A stretch of DNA of 64,000 nucleotides from Pseudomonas sp. 14P_8.1_Bac3 (lineage in GTDB: Bacteria > Pseudomonadota > Gammaproteobacteria > Pseudomonadales > Pseudomonadaceae), in NCBI RefSeq assembly GCF_025466085.1, contig NZ_JANLOD010000033.1, positions 62,001-126,000 on the forward strand, in the 5' to 3' direction. The notes beneath the pieces are model-generated. The model saw nothing but the letters and a program-made list of their open reading frames with translations. It ran no database searches and was not told the DNA's origin. Shown piece by piece: positions 26,249-35,810 of the stretch; the stretch's first letter is position 1, and each line of letters starts with the position of its first letter. The position numbers and the translations under genes were made by a program.

Positions 26249-27528
26249 GGAGAGTCCACCTTCAGATCTACAATATTCAACGACAGCCTGGAGTCACTCG
26301 GATTTTTGTCATCTGTCTTGCAGGCAGGCCATGCCTCCTTGTCGGCGCTATTAGCACCTATATGGACTCCCACGATTTTGATGACCCATTTACCGCCAAC
26401 CTGTTGCACGCCAGCAATCAGCGGCGATCCGCTAAATCCACCAGTGGTTTGTGCTGTGTAATATCCGCACTCATTTTCTACATAATTTACTCTGGCATAA
26501 TCGCCGTAAGGTCTCGCCCATCTTAACTGTCCTCGATAGGACGTATCCCTGGCACTGCCGGTACGCTCGGACTCAAGTAGCTTTGCTTGCAATAAACCAG
26601 GAAAAAACCCCATGACCCAAACTTTGGTACAACTATCCATGTCACCACTCACAGCCGAAGTGCAGAGGACAGGCCGTACCACCTCTATAACTCCGGCGTC
26701 TAGGTTGGGGCTACCTGTGCTGGATACTTTTATTGATATGGCATCTTGCTCTGGTCCATAGGCACCTACAGGTAAAGTGCAGCGTCCAGTACATGGGAAT
26801 TCCAAACTACCGATGGCTGACTCACTAATTGCTATTTTGGTTTTTTCATCCACCGTCACGCCACGCCGTAGCTTGATGTCGACACGAGCCCTGCCCGTCT
26901 CTCTATCGATGAAACAATGACGTGAAGTTATTAAATATAGCTCCCCGTATTTTTTGTTTAAAATCCCCATGCAATAGGGCGTCCCCCCGTCCGAAACAAT
27001 CACTGTCAGCACACTGAAAACAGCTTGCTCAGCCCGTCCTTCGACGACAAACCCGGGTGCGTCTTTACCTGTCAGACAATACTTGTCGAACTGTAAAATT
27101 CTGCAAGCATCCTTGGGATTCAGAGAGACGTTTGAAGGAATTGGCCCCATATCCCTGAATGGCGCCACCGACTTATTGCATTTCTTGAGCGAATCTATGT
27201 CGCTCGCTGGCAACGACAGCTTCTTACCTAAAACTGAGTCAGGGTCGGGTGCATAGAGAATGCGCAAAAAATCCTGCCGTTTAAGATAAATCCCTTCACT
27301 GCTCCCTTGAAGCTTTAAAATCGCCAGATCAACTGAGCTGTCGAGCTTGGAAAGAGCCAAAACCTTGTTATTGTAATTTTCTCTCGCCTCGAGCAAATAC
27401 GTAGCCTGCGGAATACTGTAAGCCGACTCGCTTTTTCTCACTGAGCCATCGTCATTGCACATAGGCTCGGCGCAGACACTGGTTGCGCACAAGCCCAGCA
27501 TAACAATAGGGAGGCAAGTTCGAATCAT
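26245..27528 (-). CDS. Secreted trypsin-like serine protease
   Basis: The 427-residue protein has a signal peptide (about 1-20, ending in SVCAEP) and a unique region of about 160 residues. A chymotrypsin-fold domain follows, with the triad His204 (LITSRHCF), Asp262 (EQDAISIKV) and Ser366 (TGGFSGSPL), plus many Cys residues. It should act in the periplasm or outside the cell. The start at 27528 has AAGGGGTGG upstream; an ATG seven codons earlier is possible. It is the first gene of a two-gene operon with the lipoprotein. Target unknown. Confidence 0.85.
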   Translation of the reverse strand: MIRTCLPIVMLGLCATSVCAEPMCNDDGSVRKSESAYSIPQATYLLEARENYNNKVLALSKLDSSVDLAILKLQGSSEGIYLKRQDFLRILYAPDPDSVLGKKLSLPASDIDSLKKCNKSVAPFRDMGPIPSNVSLNPKDACRILQFDKYCLTGKDAPGFVVEGRAEQAVFSVLTVIVSDGGTPYCMGILNKKYGELYLITSRHCFIDRETGRARVDIKLRRGVTVDEKTKIAISESAIGSLEFPCTGRCTLPVGAYGPEQDAISIKVSSTGSPNLDAGVIEVVRPVLCTSAVSGDMDSCTKVWVMGFFPGLLQAKLLESERTGSARDTSYRGQLRWARPYGDYARVNYVENECGYYTAQTTGGFSGSPLIAGVQQVGGKWVIKIVGVHIGANSADKEAWPACKTDDKNPSDSRLSLNIVDLKVDSP

Positions 27529-28025
27529 TCCACACCCCACCCCTTCCATATATTGTTGATAGAAAAATCAAACCCAAGTGATCATTGCAAAGCCGGAAAA
27601 TAAAGCTTCGCCGCTGTGACTGGTACACCCACTGACAGGCACAAGCGTAGCAGTCGATACAAAATCTAAAGACAAAAAAAACTGAAATTTAAAACTTTTT
27701 TAAGCGACGCAATCTTTCAGGTATAGCGACTGGCTATATTGCCTAACAAAAACAACAAAACGTGTTACAGCCACGAGACATTCCAAAGACTTGTAGTCTC
27801 ACCACATACTGTAGGAGGATAAATACGAGTTTCCAACCTGCCGCTTAAGCTGAGCGCATTGATGGCGCCATACTTTTTGAGCTCGTCTCCACCCCCGAAG
27901 AATCATCATTGCAGATAAGGGGGGGGTAATAATATTTTTGTTAGTTCCCATAGGCCGCGGCTAACGGCTTTGCGAAATGGACAGGTACGTGCGCGTTCTA
28001 CCAAACGCCTGGAAGCGCTCCAGTA
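27529..28025. other. AT-rich non-coding stretch upstream of the protease operon
   Basis: About 500 bases have no supported gene. They must carry the protease operon promoter (minus strand). Seen in it: A-rich runs of AANAANAA type near 27746-27762, a small hairpin with TATAGC/GCTATA arms near 27722-27740, and an unpaired AGGAGG at about 27812 that is followed by no start codon. Confidence 0.5.
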
Positions 28026-28334
28026 TCAGCGACGCGTAATCAATCCTTGCCGGGCCACGCGGGTCAGTTGCCTGATCACTTCGGGGGCGTCTTCGAGGCT
28101 GGGTGACTGAATCACCGCGAGGTCGAAACTGTCACTGGCAAATCGGGCCAGCGACTCGCCATCTTCGACAAACTGGATCAGGAACGCTGCAGGCCCACCG
28201 GTGCGACGTGGCCAACCGTCGAGGTAACGCAGGAGCGTCGGCTGATGTTTGCCGCCAAGCAGGATTTTTGGATTGCGCTGGGTGAGATGTGCCGTGATCG
28301 GCGCGGGACGTACAACGGGGTTTAATGCATTCAT
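28026..28334 (-). CDS. Conserved hypothetical protein, 102 residues
   Basis: The protein starts MNALNPVVRPAPITAHLTQR and contains a Leu/Asp-rich second half with SFDLAVIQSPSLEDAPEVIR, reminiscent of the end of a Rossmann-type methyltransferase fold but too short for one. There is no signal or membrane segment. The ATG at 28334 is chosen over an upstream TTG; neither has a strong ribosome binding site. Base composition returns to the Pseudomonas norm here. Confidence 0.6.
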   Translation of the reverse strand: MNALNPVVRPAPITAHLTQRNPKILLGGKHQPTLLRYLDGWPRRTGGPAAFLIQFVEDGESLARFASDSFDLAVIQSPSLEDAPEVIRQLTRVARQGLITRR

Positions 28335-28409
28335 CGTGTCGTGTCTCTGCCTCAAAAGTCTGCATGGCAGGTGAGAGGCAACACCGAACCAGCGCTTTAG
28401 CGGTATTTC

Positions 28410-28428
28410 GAAGCCTGTTCCAGGCTTC
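28410..28428. other. Perfect 8-bp hairpin in an intergenic region
   Basis: GAAGCCTG-TTC-CAGGCTTC forms a tight stem with a three-base loop and no T-run on either side. Role unknown; possibly an RNA element upstream of the 102-residue protein gene. Confidence 0.4.
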
Positions 28429-28537
28429 TGTCGGTAACTGGATGAGTCACCTGGCGCCCCGCAAGTAGCTGTTTAAATCGGCGCATGAGCAGCATCCTAG
28501 AGAAGCCGATACAGCAGTGTCAAGAATCCCTAGCAAC

Positions 28538-28564
28538 AAAAAAGGCCCGCAATGCGGGCCTTTT
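28538..28564 (-). terminator. Intrinsic terminator of the doxX gene
   Basis: The stem GGCCCGC/GCGGGCC with an AAT loop is followed on the minus strand by six T residues. It lies 17 bases after the stop at 28581. Flanking T and A runs would let it work in both directions. Confidence 0.9.
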
Positions 28565-28580
28565 CGTTGAGCCAGAGCGG

Positions 28581-29015
28581 TCAGCCAGCGATGGCGCGGT
28601 CAACCGACAACTTGCCAGCCCCTTCGATCAGCACCGCGAGGGTGCCGCCCAGCAGGGCCAGGGCGAATTCATAACCGTTATTGGCCATGAACAGACCGTG
28701 ACTGATGTGCACAGTAAAGATCGCAACCAGCGACAGGAACGCCAGCCCCAGCGCCGCCGGACGTACCAGCAGACCAATGATCAGCGCCAGCCCGGCGAAG
28801 AATTCAGTACCACCGGCCAAGGTGGCCATCACGTAACCCGGCGTCAAACCAACACTCTCCATGTACTGCGCGGTGCCTGCCAGGCCATAGCCGCCGAAGG
28901 CGCCGAAGAGTTTCTGCGAGCCGTGGGCAGCGAAAATGATGCCGATGAAGATTCGCAGAACAGTCAGGCCGTAGCCAGCGCGGGTAAACAGTACCTTGTT
29001 AATCAGTGAGCTCAT
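28581..29015 (-). CDS. DoxX-family inner membrane protein
   Basis: The 144-residue protein has four hydrophobic segments and the DoxX signature (LRIFIGIIFAAHGSQKLFG, then FFAGLALIIGLLVRPAALGL). Relatives are linked to thiol/oxidative stress and quinone-dependent electron transfer, but this protein's own role is unknown. Single gene with its own terminator. Confidence 0.9.
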   Translation of the reverse strand: MSSLINKVLFTRAGYGLTVLRIFIGIIFAAHGSQKLFGAFGGYGLAGTAQYMESVGLTPGYVMATLAGGTEFFAGLALIIGLLVRPAALGLAFLSLVAIFTVHISHGLFMANNGYEFALALLGGTLAVLIEGAGKLSVDRAIAG

Positions 29016-29120
29016 GCGATGTCATCCATTCTCGGAGTTGTGTGTGGTTGATCGCTATATTAATCAGTAAACCAAATATTAATAGTGCAATTATTCCGTC
29101 ATAACAATCAGTTAAGTCGA

Positions 29121-30542
29121 TCATTTACGTGAGGCAACTTTCTGCCCTTGGGGCTCCAACGACTCCCGCTCCCGATCGAACGCCAGGTAATACTTGTTCA
29201 CGCTATTAACATAGCTGACAGGGCCCATTCCCACTTGCTCCATAGCGATACGCTCGACCTGAAAGAACCACTGATTGGGATTCAGCCCGCGGCGTCGCGC
29301 CTCAGCGCGCATGCCTTGAACCCTTTCCGGTCCGATGTTGTAAGCCGCCAGCACGAACGCCATGCGCTCACGTTCGTTGAGTTTGGGGCTGGCAAAAAAC
29401 TTGCGGCGGATCATGGCCAGGTACTTGGCCCCGGCTTGAACATTGGCGTCGAGGTCCTGGATGTTATTGACCCCCACGCGCTGGGCCGCTGACGGAGTGA
29501 TCTGCATCAGGCCGGTCGGGCCACCACCGCCGCGGGCGCTGGGCTGCAGGGCAGATTCCTTGAACGCCAGTGCTGCCAGGTTCAGCCAGTCCATGCCTTG
29601 GGCATCGGCGTGTTTCTGCAGCACCGGTCGCAGTTTTTCCAAGCGCTGGCGATCGCCCTTGGCCAACGGATAGTGCACTTGGTAGAGGCGGCGATAGATC
29701 CGCAGGAAGGCCGCGTCCTGATCCGAAGGCTTTTTGTACCCGACCAGGAACCGATCGATACTCGCCCGCAGCATCGAGGCATCGCGACGGACGAACCAGT
29801 ACTCTTCACCCATGTCGCTGATCAACACCTGCCGATCAAAACGCAGCTTGGGCAGGATCTTGCCCCACCGTTCGGCAATCGGTTGTTCGACGATGGTCAG
29901 GTGAAAGATGCCGCCCTGAACCATCTCCAGCACGTCCTCGACCGCCAGGGTTGGATCGACCCACTCGATCTTTACCGGCGCCAGTTTGTGCAAGGCGAGT
30001 TTTTGGTTGATCTGACTGATCGCATCCCCAGCGGCGCTGCCATTGGGCAATGCCAGGGTTTTCCCGGACAGTTGTTCGAGACGTGTGTAGCGTTTTTCGC
30101 CCTTGATCCCGACCAGTACCAGCGGAATGTTGCTGGCAACCGGTTCGCTGGCACTGACGGCATGACCCGGTTGCAGATCGAGCAATTCACCCGGTGCGAC
30201 CAGATCGCCCTCCCCGCGCTGCAACGCGCCGAGCAACTGGTCCTTGGCTTTGGGGATGATCTTGAGGGTGATTTCCTGACCGTCACGGGCGTGACCGTTG
30301 AGGTATTGTTCGAAGGCGCGCAATCGATGGTATTCAACGCCGATGGCCTGGCCCTGGACCTCGCCGGAACTGTTGCGACTCTGGTTGACCAGCACCCGCA
30401 GCACACGGCTGCTTCGGATTTCCTGCAGGTCGCGGACCTTGGTCGCCGGCACGGCTTGCAGCGGGCCGGCCAGACGCGCGACCGCCGGCATCGACAGAAG
30501 CAACGAACCACACAGCAGTAACAAAATCGAGGGACGTATCAT
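29121..30542 (-). CDS. Lytic transglycosylase MltF2-like (SBP_bac_3 + SLT domains)
   Basis: The enzyme cleaves peptidoglycan glycan strands to anhydromuropeptides. The 473-residue protein has a signal sequence (about 1-22), a solute-binding-protein-like domain (about 45-270) and a C-terminal SLT domain. The catalytic Glu329 is in FKESALQPSA, followed by GPTGLMQITPSAA and AAYNIGPERV. This two-domain layout is that of MltF; the chromosomal context recalls the second Pseudomonas paralog, MltF2. It is divergent from tatD. Confidence 0.9.
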   Translation of the reverse strand: MIRPSILLLLCGSLLLSMPAVARLAGPLQAVPATKVRDLQEIRSSRVLRVLVNQSRNSSGEVQGQAIGVEYHRLRAFEQYLNGHARDGQEITLKIIPKAKDQLLGALQRGEGDLVAPGELLDLQPGHAVSASEPVASNIPLVLVGIKGEKRYTRLEQLSGKTLALPNGSAAGDAISQINQKLALHKLAPVKIEWVDPTLAVEDVLEMVQGGIFHLTIVEQPIAERWGKILPKLRFDRQVLISDMGEEYWFVRRDASMLRASIDRFLVGYKKPSDQDAAFLRIYRRLYQVHYPLAKGDRQRLEKLRPVLQKHADAQGMDWLNLAALAFKESALQPSARGGGGPTGLMQITPSAAQRVGVNNIQDLDANVQAGAKYLAMIRRKFFASPKLNERERMAFVLAAYNIGPERVQGMRAEARRRGLNPNQWFFQVERIAMEQVGMGPVSYVNSVNKYYLAFDRERESLEPQGQKVASRK

Positions 30543-30773
30543 CCACTCTCCGGAAAGAATACTGAGTCGATCTCAAAAAAGTGAAATCGCACGACAGAAA
30601 CAGAGCGCCTGGAGCGCTGGCAAAGTGCGAAAGACTGGCGCCGTGATGGCACGGCGACCACCCCGGTTTGTCTCGCGGCATCAAAAGACAGCTTTAACTC
30701 GTTGTAGTTCTTGGCTTTTCTTATAAATCTACAGCTCTGATATGCTTTCCGGCCTTGGGTCCGAGGTAGCACC

Positions 30774-31580
30774 ATGCAACTCATCGATATCGGCGTCAAC
30801 CTGACCAACCCCAGTTTTGCCGACAAACACCAGGCTGTGCTCGACCGTGCGTATGCCGCCGGGGTCTGCCAATTGGTGCTCACCGGCACCAGCGTCGATG
30901 GCAGCGAACAGGCGCTGGAGCTGTGCCGCCAGCGGGATGAGACGGCTCAGCGCCTGTTCTCCACCGCAGGCATCCACCCGCATTCAGCCAGCGACTGGAA
31001 CGCCGACAGCGCACAGCGTCTTCGCAGCCTGCTTAATGAGCCAAACGTGGTGGCCGTGGGTGAATGCGGGCTGGATTTCAATCGCGATTTCTCGCCGCGT
31101 CCGCAGCAGGAAAAAGTCCTCGAAGAGCACCTGGCGATGGCGGTCGAATTGCAATTACCGGTGTTCCTCCATGAACGCGATGCCAGCCAGCGGTTGCTGG
31201 AAATCCTCCGGGATTACCGTGACCAGTTACCGGCCGCCTTGGTGCATTGTTTCACCGGGGAAAAGAAAGCGCTGTTCAGCTACCTCGATCTGGACCTGCA
31301 CATCGGCATTACCGGCTGGATCTGCGATGAGCGTCGCGGCACGCATTTGCATCCGCTGGTGAAGGAGATCAAGCGCGGCCGATTGATGCTGGAGAGCGAT
31401 GCGCCGTATCTGCTGCCACGCAGCTTGCGACCGAAACCGAAAAATGGTCGTAACGAGCCGGCTTATCTCACTGAAGTATTGCGGGAAGTGGCATTGCATC
31501 GGGGGGAAAGCAAGGAAGCGCTCGCGGCTCACAGCACAGCGTGTGCGCGAGCCTTCTTTGGGCTGCCAACCATCGTGTAG
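30774..31580 (+). CDS. tatD: TatD-family metal-dependent DNase
   Basis: The 268-residue TIM-barrel hydrolase opens [15 protein letters not shown]. It shows the metal ligands of the family in [21 protein letters not shown] (bridging Glu), FLHERDA, VHCFTG and LESDAPYL. TatD enzymes have 3'-5' exonuclease activity and act in DNA repair and turnover. GAGG lies seven bases before the ATG. Confidence 0.93.
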   Translation: MQLIDIGVNLTNPSFADKHQAVLDRAYAAGVCQLVLTGTSVDGSEQALELCRQRDETAQRLFSTAGIHPHSASDWNADSAQRLRSLLNEPNVVAVGECGLDFNRDFSPRPQQEKVLEEHLAMAVELQLPVFLHERDASQRLLEILRDYRDQLPAALVHCFTGEKKALFSYLDLDLHIGITGWICDERRGTHLHPLVKEIKRGRLMLESDAPYLLPRSLRPKPKNGRNEPAYLTEVLREVALHRGESKEALAAHSTACARAFFGLPTIV

Positions 31581-31678
31581 GGGCGAGATGGCTCGCGATG
31601 GGTTAAATAGACGCCGCGTTTATCCAGACAATACGCGTCATCGTCAGCGACCATCGCGAGCGTGCTCGCTCCTACAGG
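31576..31678. repeat. REP pair (BIME-like), copy a
   Basis: TGTAGGGGCGAGATGGCTCG (31576) and its inverted partner GCGTGCTCGCTCCTACA flank a spacer containing CCGCGTTTATCCAGAC. The spacer recurs in the copy at 36220. It sits between tatD and the convergent acyl-CoA dehydrogenase gene. Confidence 0.85.
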
Positions 31679-31690
31679 AAATGATGTTGG

Positions 31691-32920
31691 TTAGTGGTTG
31701 CTACGCAGCATTTCCTTGGGCACGTACTTGCCGATCTCGAACTTGCCGATCGCTGCACGGTGTACTTCGTCCGGGCCGTCGGCCAGACGCAACGTGCGCT
31801 GCATCGCATACATGTAGGCCAGCGGGAAATCATTGGAAACCCCTGCCCCGCCATGGATCTGGATCGCCCGGTCGATGACCCGCAGCGCCACGTTCGGTGC
31901 GACCACCTTGATCTGCGCGATTTCGCTCTTCGCCACTTTGTTGCCGACGGTGTCCATCATGTACGCCGCCTTCAAGGTCAGCAGGCGCGCCATGTCGATT
32001 TCCATCCGCGAGTCGGCGATTTTGTCGATGTTGCCGCCCAGACGCGCCAACGGTTTACCAAATGCAGTGCGGTTCACCGAGCGTTTGCACATCAGCTCCA
32101 GTGCACGTTCAGCCATGCCGATCGAACGCATGCAGTGGTGAATCCGGCCTGGGCCGAGGCGACCTTGAGCGATTTCGAAGCCGCGGCCTTCACCCAACAG
32201 AACGTTTTCGTACGGCACCCGGACGTTTTCGAACAGCACTTCGGCGTGGCCGTGTGGCGCATCGTCGTAACCGAACACCGGCAGCGGACGGACGATCTTC
32301 ACCCCCGGAGCATCCGCCGGCACCAGGATCATCGAGTGTTGCGCATGGCGTGGCGCATCGGGATTGCTCAGGCCCATGAAGATCAGGATCTTGCAGCGCG
32401 GATCGCAGGCACCCGAGGTCCACCATTTCTTGCCGTTGATCACCCACTCGTCACCGTCACGCACGGCGCGGGCCGCCATGTTGGTGGCGTCGGAGGACGC
32501 CACGTCAGGCTCGGTCATGGCAAACGCCGAGCGAATCTCACCGCGCAGCAGCGGTTCGAGCCAGCGTTGTTTCTGTTCTTCGTTGGCGTAACGCACCAGC
32601 ACTTCCATGTTGCCGGTGTCGGGGGCCGAGCAATTGAACGGCTCGGGACCCAGCAGCGAGCGGCCCATGATTTCTGCCAGTGGCGCGTATTCAAGGTTGG
32701 TCAGGCCGGCACCGAGTTCGGACTCAGGCAGAAACAAATTCCACAGGCCTTCGGCCTTGGCCTTGAGTTTGAGTTCTTCCATGATCGCCGTCGGCTGCCA
32801 GCGGTCGCCCTCGGCAACCTGACGCTCGAACACGGCTTCGGCGGGATAAACGTAAGTGTCCATGAACGCGGTTACGCGCTCACGCAGTTCTTGCACCTTG
32901 GGCGAATAAGCGAAATCCAT
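31691..32920 (-). CDS. Acyl-CoA dehydrogenase (ACAD10/11-like)
   Basis: The 409-residue flavoprotein has the family signatures [15 protein letters not shown] (FAD/substrate loop) and the C-terminal [19 protein letters not shown] region. The extra loops match the long-chain ACAD10/11-type subgroup, where the catalytic base is an Asp in the C-terminal helix domain. AAGAAGG lies nine bases before the ATG. It is divergent from a LysR gene that probably controls it. Confidence 0.9.
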   Translation of the reverse strand: MDFAYSPKVQELRERVTAFMDTYVYPAEAVFERQVAEGDRWQPTAIMEELKLKAKAEGLWNLFLPESELGAGLTNLEYAPLAEIMGRSLLGPEPFNCSAPDTGNMEVLVRYANEEQKQRWLEPLLRGEIRSAFAMTEPDVASSDATNMAARAVRDGDEWVINGKKWWTSGACDPRCKILIFMGLSNPDAPRHAQHSMILVPADAPGVKIVRPLPVFGYDDAPHGHAEVLFENVRVPYENVLLGEGRGFEIAQGRLGPGRIHHCMRSIGMAERALELMCKRSVNRTAFGKPLARLGGNIDKIADSRMEIDMARLLTLKAAYMMDTVGNKVAKSEIAQIKVVAPNVALRVIDRAIQIHGGAGVSNDFPLAYMYAMQRTLRLADGPDEVHRAAIGKFEIGKYVPKEMLRSNH

Positions 32921-33097
32921 GGGCAGCTACCTTCTTGGGGGAAGTTGTTCAGGTCATGCAATCGATGCTAGAACAGCTACGAAAATTTACCTAGCCTATT
33001 CTCGGCGTGTATTAACATTCATCACCGATATATGATCGGGTGATTGCCGAGGCCCCCGGCCTTATCAAAAATGCCCCAACAATAAGAGTGCAGCGCA

Positions 33098-34027
33098 ATG
33101 AATCTGAGCAAGGTCGACCTCAACCTTTTCATCGTCTTCGACGCGATCTACACCGAAGCCAACCTGACCCGCGCCGGGCAGATTGTCGGCATTACTCAGC
33201 CAGCCGTTTCCAACGCACTGGCCCGCCTGCGCGAGACCTTCAACGATCCATTGTTCGTGCGGACCGCCCAGGGCATGGTGCCAACGCCCATGGCCCAGAA
33301 CATTATCGGCCCGGTGCGCAACGCCCTCTCCCTGCTCAGGGTGTCGGTGCAGGAAAGCCGTATTTTCAACCCGCTGCAGGCGGTCAAGACCTATCGCATC
33401 AGCATGACCGACCTCACCGAGGCGGTGATCCTGCCGCCGCTGTTCCAGCGTCTGCGCCGTCTGGCGCCGACGGTCATCATCGAAAGCTTCCTGTCCAAGC
33501 GCCGCGAGACCACCAAGGAACTGGCGGCCGGGCGCCTCGACTTTGCCGTGGATGCGCCGCTCAACACCGATCCGCAGGTGCGTCACGTCAAACTGATGGA
33601 AGACCGTTACGTCTGCGCGATGCGCAAGGGCCATCCGCTGGCGGGTAAAGAGAAAATCACCCTCGATGATTACCTGGCGCTGACCCACATCCATATTTCC
33701 AGCCGTCGCAGCGGTCTCGGCCATGTCGACCTGGCCTTGGGCAAGATGGGCATCCAGCGCAAGATCGCCCTGCGTTCCCAGCATTACCTGATGGCCTCCC
33801 AGGTGTTGCAGCAGACTGACATGGTCATGACCGTGCCGGAACGCTTTGCCCGGCGTAACGACCTGCACGCCTTCAGTTTGCCGGTCAACGATGTGCCACC
33901 GGTGGAAACCCACCTTTACTGGCATGAAAGCACCGACCAGGACCCGGCGAACCGCTGGATGCGCGAGCAGATGATCGAGTTGTGCCAGCAAGTGACGGCG
34001 CATGAGAAGAAGCTGGACAAGATGTAG
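33098..34027 (+). CDS. LysR-family transcriptional regulator (NodD/LeuO-like group)
   Basis: The 309-residue protein has a helix-turn-helix at about 5-65 (LTRAGQIVGITQPAVSNALA, then RLRETFNDPLFVRTAQGM) and an effector-binding domain. The DLNLFIVFDAIYTEANLTRA opening is that of the NodD/LinR/LeuO-type branch. It lies 177 bases from the divergent acyl-CoA dehydrogenase start, the classical LysR target arrangement; the inducer is unknown. Confidence 0.92.
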   Translation: MNLSKVDLNLFIVFDAIYTEANLTRAGQIVGITQPAVSNALARLRETFNDPLFVRTAQGMVPTPMAQNIIGPVRNALSLLRVSVQESRIFNPLQAVKTYRISMTDLTEAVILPPLFQRLRRLAPTVIIESFLSKRRETTKELAAGRLDFAVDAPLNTDPQVRHVKLMEDRYVCAMRKGHPLAGKEKITLDDYLALTHIHISSRRSGLGHVDLALGKMGIQRKIALRSQHYLMASQVLQQTDMVMTVPERFARRNDLHAFSLPVNDVPPVETHLYWHESTDQDPANRWMREQMIELCQQVTAHEKKLDKM

Positions 34028-34047
34028 GGCGTTAATCCGCGTGTCGT

Positions 34048-34117
34048 TCTTCGCGGGCAAGCCTCGCGCCTACAGAATCATCGTCGCCCTGTAGGAACGA
34101 GGCTTTTCCGCGAAGAG
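34048..34117. repeat. REP pair, copy b (inverted orientation)
   Basis: Two imperfect arms, TTCGCGGGCAAGCCTCGCGC and its partner GAACGAGGCTTTTCCGCGAA, enclose a short spacer with ATCATCGTCG. It lies between the LysR gene and liuR. Confidence 0.75.
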
Positions 34118-34145
34118 GCCAGGATCACATCGCAGAGCCCGCCCC

Positions 34146-34161
34146 TTGACGTAAACGTCAA
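34146..34161 (+). promoter_or_regulatory. Probable LiuR operator and promoter of liuR
   Basis: TTGACGTAAACGTCAA is a perfect dyad whose first six bases also make a good -35. TAGTTT lies 18 bases downstream as a -10. Closely related sites precede liuA, consistent with MerR-type autoregulation. Confidence 0.7.
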
Positions 34162-34203
34162 CCTGCCATTAGTTTAGCGCCATGACCTTTTTCGAGCGCT
34201 TCC

Positions 34204-34602
34204 ATGAGCAGCCAGACCTATAGCATCTCCGACCTCGCTCGCGAGCTCGACATCACCACGCGGGCCATTCGCTTTTATGAAGAGCAAGGCCTGCTCAGCC
34301 CCGAGCGCCGTGGCCAGGAACGCATCTACTCGCCCCGGGACAAGGTCAGCCTGAAACTGATCCTGCGGGGCAAGCGTATCGGCTTCTCCCTCGCCGAATG
34401 CCGCGAGCTGATCGAACTCTATGACCCGACCGGCGGCAACCAGAAACAACTGCAAACCATGCTCAACAAAATCGCCGAACGTCGTGAACAGCTGGAGCAG
34501 CAGATGCTCGACATCGAACAGATGAAGCTGGAGCTGGACACGGCGCAGGAGCGCTGCACTCAGGCGCTGGAAGAAACCATGAAAAGCCAAGCGATTAAGT
34601 AG
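34204..34602 (+). CDS. liuR: MerR-family regulator LiuR of leucine/isovalerate catabolism
   Basis: The 132-residue protein has the MerR helix-turn-helix (YSISDLARELDITTRAIRFY, then EEQGLLSP) and a long dimerisation helix (about 80-125) but no metal-binding cysteines. This is typical of LiuR/SoxR-like regulators that sense organic ligands, probably branched acyl-CoAs. It lies beside liuE and near liuABCD, and perfect dyads are present upstream of itself and of liuA. Confidence 0.9.
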   Translation: MSSQTYSISDLARELDITTRAIRFYEEQGLLSPERRGQERIYSPRDKVSLKLILRGKRIGFSLAECRELIELYDPTGGNQKQLQTMLNKIAERREQLEQQMLDIEQMKLELDTAQERCTQALEETMKSQAIK

Positions 34603-34619
34603 AACTTCACACGGTCCAC

Positions 34620-34710
34620 TGTGGGAGCGAGCCTGCTCGCGAAAGCGGACGGTCAGTCAACATCTCTATTGAATGTCACGCCCCCTTCGCGAGCAGGCTC
34701 GCTCCCACAG
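34620..34710. repeat. REP pair, copy c, between liuR and liuE
   Basis: GTGGGAGCGAGCCTGCTCGC (34621) and GCGAGCAGGCTCGCTCCCAC are perfect inverted arms around a 45-base spacer. No separate promoter was identified for liuE, so transcription from liuR may pass through it. Confidence 0.88.
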
Positions 34711-34751
34711 GGCTTTGTGGACATTCAGACAGACAGCACAGGTCAATTCCC

Positions 34752-35651
34752 ATGTCTCTCCCCACCCACGTACGCCTGGTCGAAGTTGGCCCACGCGACG
34801 GTTTGCAAAACGAAGCCCAACCGATCAGCGTGGCCGACAAGGTGCAACTGGTCGACGCGCTGACCGCAGCCGGCCTCGGCTATATAGAAGTCGGCAGTTT
34901 CGTCTCGCCCAAATGGGTGCCGCAAATGGCCGGGTCCGCCGAGGTCTTCGCACAGATCCAGCGCAAACCGGGCGTGATCTACGCGGCCCTCGCCCCCAAC
35001 CTGCGTGGGTTTGAAGATGCGGTCGCCGCCGGGGTCAAGGAAGTCGCGGTGTTCGCCGCGGCGTCCGAAGCGTTCTCCCAGCGCAACATCAATTGCTCGA
35101 TCAGCGAAAGCCTGGAGCGTTTCGCGCCGATCATGGAAGCCGCAAAACAACACGGCATCAGCGTCCGCGGTTACGTGTCCTGCGTGCTGGGTTGCCCGTA
35201 CGAAGGTCACATCGCTCCGGAACAGGTCGCCCGGGTGGCCCGCGAGCTCTACGCGATGGGCTGCTACGAAATTTCCTTGGGTGACACCATCGGCACCGGC
35301 ACGGCGGGCGCGACACGCACGATGTTCGATGTGGTGTCCGCGGATGTCCCGCGAGAGAAGCTGGCCGGCCACTTCCACGATACCTACGGCCAGGCCATGG
35401 CCAACATCTACGCCAGCCTGCTGGAAGGCATCGCGGTGTTCGACAGCTCCATCGCCGGCCTCGGCGGCTGCCCCTACGCCAAAGGCGCCAGCGGTAACGT
35501 CGCGACCGAAGACGTGGTGTATCTGTTGAATGGCCTGGGTATCGACACCGGTATTGACCTGGACGCCTTGATTCTCGCCGGGCAGCAGATCAGTGCCGTG
35601 CTCGGCCGCCCGACTGCTTCGCGGGTGGCCAAGGCAAGCATGGCACGCTGA
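34752..35651 (+). CDS. liuE: Hydroxymethylglutaryl-CoA lyase
   Basis: The enzyme splits HMG-CoA to acetoacetate and acetyl-CoA, the last step of leucine breakdown. The 299-residue TIM barrel shows the N-terminal VEVGPRDGLQNE with the catalytic Arg-Asp pair, the metal ligands in GHFHDTYGQA, and the active-site Cys region SIAGLGGCPYAKGASGN. All are intact. Also called mvaB in other species. It is followed by the small RNA CrcY. Confidence 0.95.
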   Translation: MSLPTHVRLVEVGPRDGLQNEAQPISVADKVQLVDALTAAGLGYIEVGSFVSPKWVPQMAGSAEVFAQIQRKPGVIYAALAPNLRGFEDAVAAGVKEVAVFAAASEAFSQRNINCSISESLERFAPIMEAAKQHGISVRGYVSCVLGCPYEGHIAPEQVARVARELYAMGCYEISLGDTIGTGTAGATRTMFDVVSADVPREKLAGHFHDTYGQAMANIYASLLEGIAVFDSSIAGLGGCPYAKGASGNVATEDVVYLLNGLGIDTGIDLDALILAGQQISAVLGRPTASRVAKASMAR

Positions 35652-35784
35652 GTATGTCCGGGTGTTACCGCCGGGTCTGAAATGTGGGGCGCCGGCGAGT
35701 AACACGGAAACAAATAGTCGGTTTTCGCCTGACCGAAAAATCCCACAAAAACTCAACTAATTGAATTATAAGGATTTTTAAAAG

Positions 35785-35801
35785 TTGGCACGGCTTCTGC
35801 T
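35785..35801 (+). promoter_or_regulatory. Sigma54 promoter of crcY
   Basis: TTGGCAC at 35785-35791 and CTGCT at 35797-35801 form the -24/-12 elements with standard spacing (TGGCAC-5-cTGCT). Known Crc small RNAs are transcribed by RpoN with CbrB, whose binding site should lie upstream. Confidence 0.85.
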
Positions 35802-35810
35802 ATCTCTATG

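Noticed and set aside
27746..27830. A-rich run and AGGAGG upstream of the protease operon as a second Crc-type RNA or small gene
   Set aside because: No sigma54 promoter, no terminator and no start codon after the AGGAGG.
28538..28564. GGCCCGC hairpin near 28.5 kb as part of a small RNA like the one at 10.5 kb
   Set aside because: It sits directly behind doxX at normal terminator distance and no structured region precedes it.
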